A stretch of 64,000 bases of DNA from Opisthorchis felineus. Its lineage: Eukaryota > Platyhelminthes > Trematoda > Opisthorchiida > Opisthorchiidae. The stretch lies in assembly GCA_004794785.1 (NCBI GenBank), contig SJOL01006434.1, positions 392,243-456,242 of the forward strand. Reading direction: 5' to 3'. A program made the position numbers and the translations under genes. Position 1 is the first letter of the stretch. Each line of letters begins with the position of its first letter. Under the pieces are notes generated by a model. It made no database searches and was not told where the DNA came from. It worked only from the letters and a program-made list of their open reading frames with translations. Shown in pieces: positions 1 through 13,400 of the stretch.

Positions 1-1266
1 GCTGTTCCATTATGGACGTGCACCGAAATTTAAACTGAAATGCTTCATTGGGGACCTGTTTCGTCTGTCTATTCCCGATTTTTTTAAATTTGATAAGTTG
101 TATCTGTTAAGTGTCGGACTGACAATACTGGCGTCTATCACTTTCCAGTTTTCAGCACACAGGTTTTTACTTAGAAAGAAATGCTTCTCCTGCACATTAA
201 ATAGATCCTGATATAAAAAAGGGCCAGCTGAATACTACCATTGTGCAAAAAAATTTATTCGGCAACCCAACCAGGTATTTCTATACAAAAGTTCGTTTTT
301 CCATTGGACTATCAAGACATATTTACAAGGAAGGAATTTTTCCCAAAGTTTGATGTGCGCTTTAAGTAAATTAACTTTTTGTGTTCATGTACGATGTAAA
401 GATAACTTGTCGTTTCACTAGATAAAGAGCGCAGCTACCGGAGCAGCTTTAGTACGAAAAATCACAGCTCTGTGTTCAGTATACATACACAAACCTGAAC
501 TTAGCAGATATATGTTTAACTCCAGAAAACGTGTCCACACGAGTGCATACGTACTCAGTGAGACTGATACTAATACCACCTGACAACACCTACGCGATTA
601 GTCCCAGTGTGAACGTATGCACTGGGGTGTGTTGGATTTTTATTGTCGGTTACTTTCACTGGAAAGACGGTGGATTAACTCGGCGTCTAAAACCCATATC
701 TTTCATCGGGATCAACTAATTCTCATTGCAGCAACCTTTTGACCATTCGTCTGGAGTTAGATTCCTGCCTGATTAATTCAGTAGCTGTATTAAACCCAGT
801 TTCACTGAAATCTGCTAACTGTGTGAACTGGTCGGATTGTTGGGATGGCAATCTCTTCGGATTCTTTACGAAAGTGTTACATATATCATCCCTTGAGTTC
901 ACTTGCTAAGCCACAATAGTGACCAAACGAGCTGGTATAACTCATCTTCATCAGTTCAAACCACATCCTGGCTAGAATGATAACCGGTCACATCCAAGTT
1001 CAAAGCTTGGTAATTATACGCATCATGGACCGTTCAAATAATAAGGCATTCTGGAGGAACACTCACCAGGAGCCAGTTGTTTGTCCACTTGTCTGCAGTC
1101 AGGAATAAGTTACAGATTCCGGCTCAAAAGAAAAGTGGTATGTTCAGAAATAATAAGAGACCTCAGAGTGCGAAATGAACAAATCCACAGTACACGTAAT
1201 TCTATAAAAAATTAGACCAACTAATGACACAAGGGAACACCTAAAAGTTAAATTCTTTTCTTTCAG
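1..1266. other. No exon recognised
   Basis: Short frames only. It is probably intron of the plus-strand gene, because its first visible exon starts with a split codon. No repeat family is recognised. Confidence 0.4.
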
Positions 1267-1436
1267 ATAAAAAATGCACAAAGGAACAAACGAACAATGC
1301 GCTTAAGTCAATTGCTGCTTTGACCACAGGTGTGATGGGTGGTTTGGTTGGTGCTCCCTCCAATTTTCAAGGCGTCATATCAAAATATGGTGGCACCGCT
1401 TTCAACACACCGACAGCTTCGCAGAAATCATTGCAA
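1267..1436 (+). CDS. Exon of the unidentified plus-strand gene
   Basis: A pyrimidine-rich tract ending TTTCAG precedes the exon and CAA|gtaaat ends it. The frame stays open after two leading bases of a split codon and codes for about 56 residues, including KSIAALTTGVMGGLVGAP, a Gly/Ala-rich stretch of modest hydrophobicity. It ends in phase 0, which fits the phase-0 start at 9278. No known family is recognised. Confidence 0.5.
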
Positions 1437-4400
1437 GTAAATGCGAGTTTTTACGTTTCTTCAAGTCTGACGTCAGTTCATAATTTTTTACAAGTAATGT
1501 GATGAAAATGCTTTTATAAGCAAGTGGAAATTTTAACCTGTCTGAATAATTCTTTGATTTGTAGATTATAGAATACTTGAATACACTCGGTGAAAATTTG
1601 TCATGAAATACATACCTGATTTTTAACCCATTTTACAATAACGGACGTTTTGGTTAAAGCTGCCATAATTCATTGAGCTTCCTGTTTGCCTTGAGGGGTA
1701 TTCGTTTGACATACTGCACTGGCACTTGGCGCGTTTCTACAGCCATTCATTCATTCATTCATTCATTCATTCAGTCAGTCAATCATTCATTCATTCTTTC
1801 GTCTGTTTACAAATAAACATTCTTAGTTACGAAGTGTATCATGAAACCACGGCTGAAATATCAAGCTGTAATTCTTAAAAAGTTGAAGCCAACATCTGAG
1901 TGCTATAGCATGCGAAATGGAATATCATGGTCACCTCAAGAGAACATGGGTGAAAATTGTGAGCTGAAGGTTCCTCAGTTTTTAATGTCCACATCCTGTA
2001 TCGAATAAGTCAACAAACTAACCTGCTTATACACCCTGCTTGTTGTATTTTGATAATTGCCGCTGAATCATGCATGCAATGCACTACTACCATAGTTTGC
2101 TTTAAAAGCAGCCAAGTCCTAATGGTTTATTCTTCGAGTTACACGCAATTCAGTAACTGTGTCCTGTGGAAGCAGCAATGTGTGAATCGCATTGGCCATG
2201 TGGACATATTTTTTTCTTGATTCGATCTCTGGGATCAGCCAACAGTGGTAAATACCAAACACCGACACTTCGTATCACATGGCCCCTTCCAAACCGCAAC
2301 CAACTAGTTACTCAGACCAGATATTTTCGGCGATCCTCTGTGGAAGACCGTCATTCTTCTGGAATATTTGCGCAAACTCAGACCATGCCATTGCCTGTGC
2401 CAGGCTTGCGGTTCGTCTTCCCACGCCTGCGGAAGTAAACTGTCAATCAACTCATTTCACGAGTCGGGACAAGCCGGTAGCTCAGTAAGCTCCTCTCGTG
2501 TTTGAATCAACTCGGTCCACCATACAAAACAGTACGTACTAAGGTTAACTCAGCCTCTAAACGGACAGATTTGAGGCCGAAGCCCGATGAGGACATCGAC
2601 GGTAGGTCAGCAATTCCGCTTGTCTGGCACGGCCCAGCAAATACAGTATGGACCAATGATTGACGTAGTGGCCGACAGGATGCAACCAATCGAATAGCGG
2701 GAATGACTGGGTGAAGAAGCCAGACGGCCTCGAACTGCTATGCATGGAAAACTGTCCAACAAACATATGCCGAAATTTTCTCACGGGTCAGACAAGCAGG
2801 ATACAACCGTGGTGACCGTTTTTCTTCGAAGTGATCGCAGTCAAGCATACTGTTTTGGCAAACTGACAAAGACCCAGTGGTTTAGCCTTTCGATTAACCA
2901 GGAAATAAATTATATCAGGTTAGAATGGCGGTGGCCTCTGGAAACAGACCGAAGCTGTTCTATCTTGTTGCAACTAATGCACTCACTCTTATGATGACAG
3001 TAAGGTCTATTCGAACAGTCTCAGACGAACTCACCAGAATGATGACGGAGAAACGAGTCACCCATTCATGTACAGAACCCAGGGCTTAAGTAAGCACATA
3101 CCGAACACTTTGAGTTTGGCCTTTAAATGGGGTTCGTTTTTCTGACACTGGTAGTTTGACACTTGATTTATTGCTTCACACATGCAAAGATTTACTTTAC
3201 ATGAAGCCAGGAGATACCCCGGATAAAGAGCAAGTCAGGTTACTACTAGGATGGCTCGGCAAAACGGATATTGTCGCATCTACTTGATGACCAGTCATTT
3301 TTGTCCAATATTCACCGTCAATGATTGAATTTGACAAAGAACAATTCTGACCAATGGGTGAGAGACGCTTGTTTCGTCAATTGCGCTTATGAACTTCTCA
3401 AACTTCAAAGATGAAGCATCTAGTCGTTTCATGCAGCCTGTACTTGCATCGAGGTGCACATATCCAGGAATAGTATTGACGAAAACACTGCCATATATTA
3501 CTCTAAAGGTAGTACTATACAGTATGAAATACTGTTAGAACCAAAACACGACATTCCATATCGACCGCAACTCCAGGCAGGGTGTGTGTCGTCAACAACG
3601 GAAAGGACCACATGGCGCGTTAGTGAGTGATAAACCACTGTCACCTCATTGGTCTCGCAAACGCCAAACGTTTCCCCGTTTTTATTCAAACTATCCTACT
3701 TTATACTAACAGAGTGTATCGTGATATGCAAGAAGGAAAACGGTGAGGGATATCTATCAGAAGTCCGCACGCCTACCATGTCTCTTCGAATCCAGAGCAT
3801 CAATAGAAGTTCGACCTTTGAAGTCACCAGCTGATTCACCCACAGAACATCAGCAACGAGTGCTCTCAGCGTGTTCGAAATGACGAGGCTTGGAGTGTCA
3901 GTTAAGATTTGGAGTTTCAACAGAGGAGCTGATGGATACACTCTGTAATAGCAAGTTAAAAGAGCAGTGTGATGTGCAAACAAGAAGCGGGACATAGACA
4001 AGATATAAATCAGTTTCAACAGAACATATCCTGAAGCCCTTCTATGGAAGACGATACTAGATACCCTCGGTATGATCTAGAACGCCCGCCCATAAGTCAA
4101 TAAGGACAGCTGAGGGGAAGACAGCTTTTCCGTCAGCCAGACGGTCTTAATAATGTAAAATCCCAGTGACGCCATCAATGGGGAATTCTCGACTTTGTAA
4201 CCACGATGGTTGTCAAACGATAGAAGGCTATACAGGGAAAGCGATTTAGAACAACGAAAATTCGTTTGCCGACTGTGCCCGACAGATAGCATAAGCGCAA
4301 CCTTATGGCGTTTTGGTACCACAAGCGACCTATGACAAGTTAGAAGCAGATAAAAGGGCGGACGTAAATGAGCTCGGTGGGTGAAGTCAAACGGATACTC

Positions 4401-7400
4401 ACAGAGTTAACGCGCAGAGCCCAGATGGTGTCGAAAGGCCACCGTGAGCCTCTGCCTAGTGACTATATACCAACAATCTAAAATTTCTGGTCAGGAGTAG
4501 ACCATAAAATATAGACCTAGTTAGCGGTCTTCTTCCCTATGTAGTGGTTATGGGCTTGGGAAAACGGAATTAAAAAGAAGTACTACAATATTTTAGCAGG
4601 CATTATGCACTAGTCGTCTCGTTTGATGGCTTCATAGTAAATAGTTACTTCAGACGATTACCTGATATGCACCCCGCCAGATCCTTTGAATTGCTAGCCA
4701 ATGCTGTCCAAAAATATAAATCTCCAAAGTGAAGTTGGCAACCTAAACTCTGTACATGGTTTCAGTCCGTCCTCTTCCATACATCTGCTACAGCTGTCTG
4801 ATCACTTTAAGTGGCCTTGTTCCACTTACGGCAGATACTGCTAAAACATTCAATTCTTCCTGACCGACTCAACCTGAATACTGACATTGGTTAGAACACC
4901 TGGGAAATTTGTTGGTAAAACTGTTATTCCATGGTTCAAGGTGAAGTTAATTGCAACTATAATGGTTGGCTAGTTTGGCGAGTATTTTTCATCCAGTCTG
5001 CGTACGCTTCAGATTACGCAAAGGATGCGTCATGAAGGTTCCTTTCCAAGGCTTTCGATCTCGTCTCTCTCATCTCTCTCATTGTTTGAGTTTTATCATA
5101 CTTCAGGCACCTTGAAGTGTCTACCCATTGGTCACAAAAAATATTAAGCTGTTACAGAGGCGCTCGTTTAGTCGGAGTAGTCCAAAACCATTCAAAAGCT
5201 TTTAAGTTCCCATTAAATATCCATGCGGTGGTGGAAGAAATTTTTTATCTGGAAAACTGAGCTCTGGAGGCTTATTGGCGGTTCGAAAATTCAACCTGCT
5301 AGGTAAATAAGTAGGAGCTCAAAAATTACTGTCTCTTTTGTATTCACCGACTGTGCATCAAAATCAGAACTTCAGCTGTGTTGAAACTCAGCAGGCGGAC
5401 AAATATTCGACATCTTTTTCAGTTTTTCCGTTAGTTCTGACACAATAGAAATGTTGTTTTGTTGTTTTGAATAAGTGAAGGTCACGCATGTATGGCTTGA
5501 GTTAATTTTCACGCGTAAAATGCTGACGGAAAAACATTGAGCCGACACGACTCCACCGATTTATCTTTTAAGTCAGGCATTCAGGTGCACCACCTGCAAG
5601 TAATAATTCACAACACAAACAGCCTGAACTTGCAAGGCGATTTGAACAGACTATAATCAGTGCAAATCCAAGTGAATTAGACCGAAGAAAGAAATAAAGT
5701 GTTATTCTCCTAACAGGAACATACCAACTTAATGAAACCCTAGTTTCAACTCAGGCTGGGAGAAATGAACGGATAATCCATTAAGAAGATTAGAAAAAAT
5801 TCAGTCAAGATTTCTTCCTGTAAGTGTAGTCAGTCAGTCCCGAATAGCCTAGAAGTACTGTACAACTGTTTCACTATTATTGCAAATTCTATTCAGTGAT
5901 TCAAACTCACAGCCTTCCAGCTATTAGCTGGAGACTAAACAGTTCGAGCACAAACGGCTCTGAAAACCTGGGGTTGAAATGGTATATAGGTCTTTCATAC
6001 TTCATTCATGGAACCCATATCACGTCATCATTTGGTGACTGGCTCCCTCCACGTCGTCGGCCTATAACTTGCCGAGAACGCATTTGGCATTTTGCGAACA
6101 AATAACCACAACTAACAAGGCTGACGTAAAAGTGGATACCGAGGTGTAATGTTAGTTGAAGATAGAGGAGGACTATACAGCTTCATTTACTTGGTTTCAG
6201 TAGCATGAATCTACCAAAGAGGGGACACTTGAAGACGAGTAACAGCATACAGTCTCACATTTGAATGGCGTCTTAGAAGACTTGGCTCCCGAATTTCCGA
6301 TCACTTTCCACTGTCTGTAGGATACTGAGTTGTCTTTGGGGGTGTTCAGGTTTTTTGCCGCACATAAGCAGCAATTTTGGCAACGTCCGGACAAGGATTT
6401 ACCTACTGAACTTCCGCCCTCAGTTCAGAAACCAGAAAAGGGTCAAATTTTTGCCTGGCAGAAGTAATCGGTTCAAAGAAACATCCTCTCATTATGCCCT
6501 GTCGAAACACCAGTTTGTTGTGCCTGGGTAATTGAGATACGTTTCTTTCCAAACATTGTGTCGCGTGGTGGAGGCTACTTGCCTATTCTCTAGATATTAC
6601 GTTTTATGTAAAAGAAAGATCCACAAGCAAGCAAAAATTAAGCCGGTCTCTGCAACTATGGATCGTATTTGCAATGATTTGGGGTAGATAAGTTCACTGC
6701 CCGTTTCCTGTGGAAGGGTGCATTTTCATCTAAGGACGCTTATAACTAATTTGGGAGTGGACGGCAGTTCAAAATGTAGTTTATCGACAACCTATCCTGA
6801 TTTCGTGAATAACCGCGGGCTGCTGACGGTTGAATGCATCTCGTCTTAGTTTCAGTCGGAGCCCAGTCATATTCTCTTAGAGTGCTTCGACTAAAATGCT
6901 GAATGTATTGACGGAATTTATGTCGGCTTAATCGCTGATAAGCCCAAAATTTTTAAACAAGCGTTACACCTCCCCCCTACCAAAAGAAAACGGGCCTTAT
7001 TTTTACACTTATCAGGTGATGCTGCGACAGCGCTTGATTTATCCCACATTCCTCATGATTAACCATTGCCTAGACCTACTTGTTCACGTCGCGGCAACAA
7101 ACAGAAGTTTTAATACATTAGACGTGCACAACTTCCTCCAGGGTCGGACGAAAATGACCGCAGTCAGTCGACCGAAATTTGTAAATAAAAAATTCCGGAA
7201 AGCGAATGCGAAGTCAAATAGCTTTTGCAGTGCCTCGGATCTTCGTTCTGATGAATATTGGGCAAGTCCTCCGGTACTCTGTAGGTAGGTGTTTAAAAAC
7301 TATCAGACATGCAAACTGCTGTGGTAGTGTGGAGTACGTATTCTGTGCTAAGTGCGTTGTGTGCTGAAGTGAATATCTCTCGTCGTATGACTAGGTTGGT

Positions 7401-10400
7401 GAATCCACAGGGCAGTCAAAACAGCGACCTATCTCGTGCGGACGGAGACTTACGTTGAACTGTTCGGCTAAATTTTCCTTCCACGCAGATTTGACATATA
7501 GTACGAAATGCACTGTATGGTAGATGAATGCGGTCCATCGCTCAAGCATTGCCGTGTTTTGCCAGCCACTCAATTTACATCCGATATCATCAGCGACCGC
7601 AAATTTTACTCCAATTAGTCAGTTTCAGGTAGTGTACATATTGGGAGTAAAACAGCTAACCGAAGGAGGGAAGATGTACACAAGACCTAGCCACTGATAG
7701 CTTTTTGCCAGTTGAAACACTCCTTGTTAGATTATCATTTACACTTCATGGATCGTAGATGAAGATGAAGGGGATGGTGAGGATGCCCACAAAGTCGAAA
7801 AGGCTATTGCATTTATTGTTGCCAGGAAATCCACCATAAGCCGGAATATTCTTCTATAAGTGGAAAAGGTTCGGAAAAGACTTAATGCCGTGAGAAACGA
7901 GCCAAAGATGAAGCAAACCGTTTTCAACATTTTTCAGGCAAATGCTTTTATCCTGTGCATCAGGTGTTATCGTGGGACGTTAGACATTTGATTAGGCTGC
8001 AAATCACCCTTTGGAGCGAGCGCTTTTTAATTTTCTGTAAGTGTGTGCTCCCTAGGGAGATCGCCGATTTTTTTGAAAAGGCACCGACATTCCACTATCA
8101 CTGCCTGGAGTGAATGGGCCTGTTGATTATGTCCATTTTAGCATGAATTGATCATTCATCCGTCTGCGAGGCTAGTTTATCACAAACCCTTCCCATAAAC
8201 AGTTGGAGGTCCTGATTTACATAGTGAAGCCCTCTGGCCAAAAAAGCTGTTATCCCCCAGCTTATTTTTAAACTTCATTTCACAATTTGTTGCGATTATA
8301 TCACGCCTTACATTATGAACATCGAAAAATGCATTTCTTTATCCTATACCTACGATATCTGAATGCGGTGGCCACGCATACCAAGATACGACTGTTCATG
8401 GTTCGTGTTCCATTAGGTGAAATGTACACGAAAACACAAGAATCTACACTTGTATATGTCTAGCTGCTGTCAGGTAGACAGTATTCCAGAATGCGTTCTA
8501 CTACGAAACCATAAAGATAATGAAGCTTGTCGTTGTTTACTTGGAAGAACTTTTGAATGTCGCTTTCATTCCGGTTGGACGTGTTCAACCCCGTTTGTCA
8601 TGCACAGCAAATTTGATAGTGGGTTGGTAACCTTATGAGTGAGGCGGTTTTCTTTCAGTGGTTGAACTCGTATTAATGCCTAGATTTAGTTGTTGTGTAC
8701 TATTGTAAACACTATTCAGTCGTTTCCCACTGAAGAGACGGCACAACGAAACTGAGTGCCGGTAATCACTTTCGAGAAGAGTTCATTCCTGGGAAGGATT
8801 GAGTTCCAGAAGTGTGCCAAAGGATACTACCAGAAAGAATTTTTGAAGAAGTAACTTGCTGAAGAATGGGGTCTTCAGATCAATAATTACTAAAGAGTCA
8901 GAATTATTTTTTAAAAAATCAGTAATGTTGAACAATGGGAATAAATATAGTTTGTTGCTGGTTTCAACAATCAATTTAGCCTAAACCTGAAAAACTGACA
9001 AATTGTTGCATGAAAAATTTCCTCCACATTTCCAAGTTACCGACTTCTTTGCCTCCAAATACCTCTACTCAGTGCGAGCTTTCTTGCCTCGTCATCCAGT
9101 GAAAAAGTAACATGTGAGTCACCGACAAGTTTGAGCAGTACATAACCTACCCTCATATTTTTAGGTCGATGGGTAATAAGAACTAAAGCAACGGTGATAT
9201 TCATGTGTTTTACCAACAATCTCTTTTCTATTCCAAAGGAATTCCCGATCTGTACTTATCTGTCATCCACTCTCTAGGGAATGATTGGATCCTCAGTACA
9301 CAACCTGAATGTCTATACCAGAAGATCGTCCCAGGTAAAAGGAGTCTTCCCTTTACCGGAACAGAACTTCAACGATCAGTTTTGTGGCAACATAGCCAAA
9401 TCCGTAAGCAGCACTTTTGAACTACAGCGGTGCGCTCCAAACCATAATACAGCCCATATCGATTGCCGCAGCTCACTTGAAAATAGTCTGAACCGTAAGG
9501 CACGGATTTCGCTGTGCAATAACTCCATTGATGACGGAAGCTGTGAGTGTGAGATCCCCCTTCCCGATGATAATTTGATTCTGTCTACCTTGAGAGAATC
9601 AAACTCGGGAAATGTGATTTTAGGGACTCAGTCTGCTCTGATCACAAACCAAGTCAGTCCGGCCCATACAATCGAACGCAATCAAAGTTTTCCCCAAGTT
9701 AACTTCCAGCAACCAGTTAGTATATGGTAAGTATTTATTGATGCTTTATTATCTATACTATTTTTGTAATAATATCTATTCAGGCGTCAGATTTATTCAT
9801 GTACTCTTGAGTTTGCTAGTACTTGAAAAGACTAAGGTGTACGTAGTTGTTGAATATTTAGGACTATTCCTGAGTAGTGAATGGTGAGGTAGTAAAAATA
9901 GCGTGGACAACTACGCTTTTAATGGTTTACGCGAATCTAGAGAGAACACAACTAAACGACTGAGGACTTTTTGGCCAAGTTAAACAATATCCCATTCTCG
10001 TCAAATATTGTTATGTGTACCAGGATTTTAGTCACACTGCGCTTATGAAGACAATCTTCCCGTGGTTGACTATCGGTGTCTTAGGAGAATCATCTCAGTG
10101 CAAAACATGAGTAGAGCAATGTTAAAATACAGTGGATGGTCTTCAGTGGTAATAAGTCAATGGATGAATTGACGACACCTCAAGAGTTGTAATGACTTGG
10201 ACAGGTACTGTGCAGTCAACAGGGTCGACTTCGAGAAAAAATCACTTCTTACAATCACCGAAGACTCCTGCAGAGCTGGGGAATTTCGTGGCATGTCTCG
10301 CTAGTAAAGTATCATGACTATTCTCAGCAAACTCAGCTACACTACTCAGAACAGTCTCCTTTGAAAAGAAGCCGGGATGGGACGCACCGGATTTGGGAAA

Positions 10401-13400
10401 CAGTAGTTCTCATGTCCCAGTCGCACGCCGAATGGCGTGCATATATCTGAGTTGTTGACCCCGATGCATAAGTTTCCCTACCGAGCTGCCCATGAACTGA
10501 ACGCTGCTATCCCTTAGTTCGATCATCTACAATGTCAGCCACTGTCTACAATGCGTAATTACCCACTCCTATATTTCAGGTCACCGGCCAACAAAGTGTG
10601 ACCAAGAAGCATTGTTTTTCAGCTACATCGTTTGCAGATTGGAGGCGATGACAGTGGTGATCGTAGGCACGGTTATCTGTTTTAAGACACCGAAAGCGAT
10701 CGAAACCAACAACCACTTTATCTAGTACACGCAGCTGAAGACCTGTCTACAGCATCGTTATCGCACTTTTCCTTAGAACTATGGCCTTGCAAACTTCGCA
10801 CACATACTGTCACATCAACTTGTTCCGATCAAGGCTATACAGATAATGACCACAGTGTTGGGTGGTAGGGATTGATGAGGTTGCGTTGGATGGAATCATA
10901 GAGCGGAGATTTCACACTTCAGCAGGCGGCCCTATTAGTACATTGGAAGTCAAAGAAGCGATATGAGGACAACTTTTATAAGCAACTGAAGAAGTTACTG
11001 CTCGACTGTTGGACGCTGCCTGCCGTGTTTTTGCTAAGCGGTCTGGGTAAAATTTATGCTTTCCTGACGATATGTGCGTAAATCCCGACATACGCTCACG
11101 CAACGGGGGCATGGGAAGGAAACCTTATTTGGGATGCAGATAAACGCGTAACTAAACCTTTGCAAGCAGAAAACCAAAGAATTAAACGGGGCAGGCAACC
11201 CTCTATAAAGCTCGTTTCAAGGCAATGACCACTTTGTGCATTCACAAAGGGTGATCCTTATGAAAGAAGAAGGTTCTACTAAATGGCCTGTGATTTTGAT
11301 TGTGGAAGTGAGAGTAATGTTAACTTATCACGACATGCGTCTTCCCTCTACTTTGACAAGCATACTCGTTATGTCCAGCTTTGCATTACTATGATCATCA
11401 GCTTTTGATGAAGGGAATGATGGGAACATAATCCTCAAGGTGAACGTTATTTTCGTTTGACGGGTGAACGAAATCCAACTTGAGCACATCATTGTTCAAT
11501 TGCTAGTGTAAATATTCTCTCTTTCAGTTACTTGCTTTGAGACAATGGCAGACGAAAAATCTGTAGAACGGATACGCTAGTGGTTTTTGTATGACATAGA
11601 GAAGAAAATATGTGAAAATTGTGGGCGGAAATCGTCCGCACACCTCAGTAGTCTGAACTTGCATTTTACTCTGTTCTGCCCATCATTCAGGTCATCCGAT
11701 GGCGAACAAAAGATAACTATAAGTAATTCAGGAAAGCATGTCTACCCCACAAGTACTGATGACCACAAGTATTACAAAAAAACTTTTCTTTTCGACATAA
11801 AACGATGTTAATTCCTAACATATTCGGTTTGTGTATTTAGAATAAAATAAACTGTAGAAGGTTAAGAACTGCATTGCCATCATATATAGAGAGCTTCGTC
11901 AACTGGTAAAGTTGTTTCTGAAATTTTGGAACTACAGTACAGGACAATTATGAATGGAAAAAGGAATTGAAACAATAAACGACATTTTTGTGGCTACTCT
12001 TCTGATCCATTTACCTATATACCAGAAGTGGACAGCTCACAATAGAATCTTTCTAGTTCATATATATTTTCACGTTTGCGCTTTTGAAGTACACTCACCA
12101 GTACATGACGATTAAAAACCAAGCTTTTACTTATCTGCATAAATTTTTGTCACACTGTAAACTAAAGATTATTGAATAAATCTTATTCCCTCGATCAAGT
12201 ACGTTTGTTCAATTTGGACCCAGCTTTCAACTCATACACTGCACTTACTCCACGTACAGACAGGATTACGAACATAAGTTTTTGAGAGCATCCTGTCAAG
12301 TATATAGAGCGATGTAAGTTGATAAAAGTGCGAAAGAATTAAAAAGGTGAGCGCTATCTTCTCAGTTTGAAATGAAATGTGGTCAGTGACTATGGTGGTA
12401 TAAAGTCTTTAAATTTCTAATTCCCGTGACACAAGAAAAGACTCAGTAAAAGGGTAGCAATCGATTCCGCTGTTTCGAGTGCTGTGCGGCAAATAACCAT
12501 CAGACGATTTGGTTTCGTCTAGTAAATCATTTAGGAAGCTTATCCTAGTTTCACCTAAATGTTGATGTGGATCGGGTAATGGGCGAGTAGTTACTGGCCA
12601 CGTAGTTGGCCAGGCTGGTTTTCTCGAAGCTTGCTTCATGCTCGCACGTCCTCGAAGTAAGTTTCAAGGTCAAACTAATGAGCAGACAATGGAAGCGGTA
12701 AGTGATTAATCGCTGGCCAACAATCTACCGCAGGAACTGGTGCTGAGAAGTCTACCACCGCTGCTATAAATTTCCATTTATACGCATGAGTTATTGAGGT
12801 GCTGTGACGACTGGTCATTTTGTCGGAATGTATCACTGTAAAAGTGGTGGATATAATTATACACTTTACTACTAGAAGGCTTCCGAGAGGTCTATTGTTC
12901 CTTCACTTTTGACGACTGCCCTGTTAAAATTTTAGAGATATAGTGCAGTTTGGCATCAATGATGTTATTGATGCCATTTGTCATTTGTCATGAATTTTGA
13001 GGAGCTCTTTACCTGTCACGCCTACAGAGCCAAAAAATTTAGTTATTTTGCCCGACCGCGTTGAATTCCTGGATTTATCCCCATGGCTTTGTCAGTCCTG
13101 TTGCTCTGAAAACTCAAATTCCTAGCTCTATCAGTTGAGCATTTCGTGTTTTGGAATTGGCGTGATCATCGGTTCAGCTCTAGTTGAGATTGTCAGCTGG
13201 TTACTGTGATCACTTTTCCGAAGGTAGGTTGGGTTTTATTAGGCTTAGCTGCATTTGAGGGGACTGTAGTGGGTTTGCGTTTAAACCCATTGATAAGAAA
13301 TTGTGAGAAATGTCAAGACCGTGAAAGCTTGTAGCTTTTCCTTGTTAACGTGAGTGAACTATTTAATAAACGTCTACCAAGTCAGACTGCAATCTCTCTG

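Noticed and set aside
1744..1800. CRISPR-like array
   Set aside because: It is a simple ATTC microsatellite in eukaryotic intron sequence. No spacer-repeat structure exists anywhere in the window.
7016..7284. Open frame with acceptor-like and donor-like edges as a further exon of the plus-strand gene
   Set aside because: Its start phase fits the exon ending at 1436, but its 2-nt end does not fit the phase-0 start at 9278. No family similarity.
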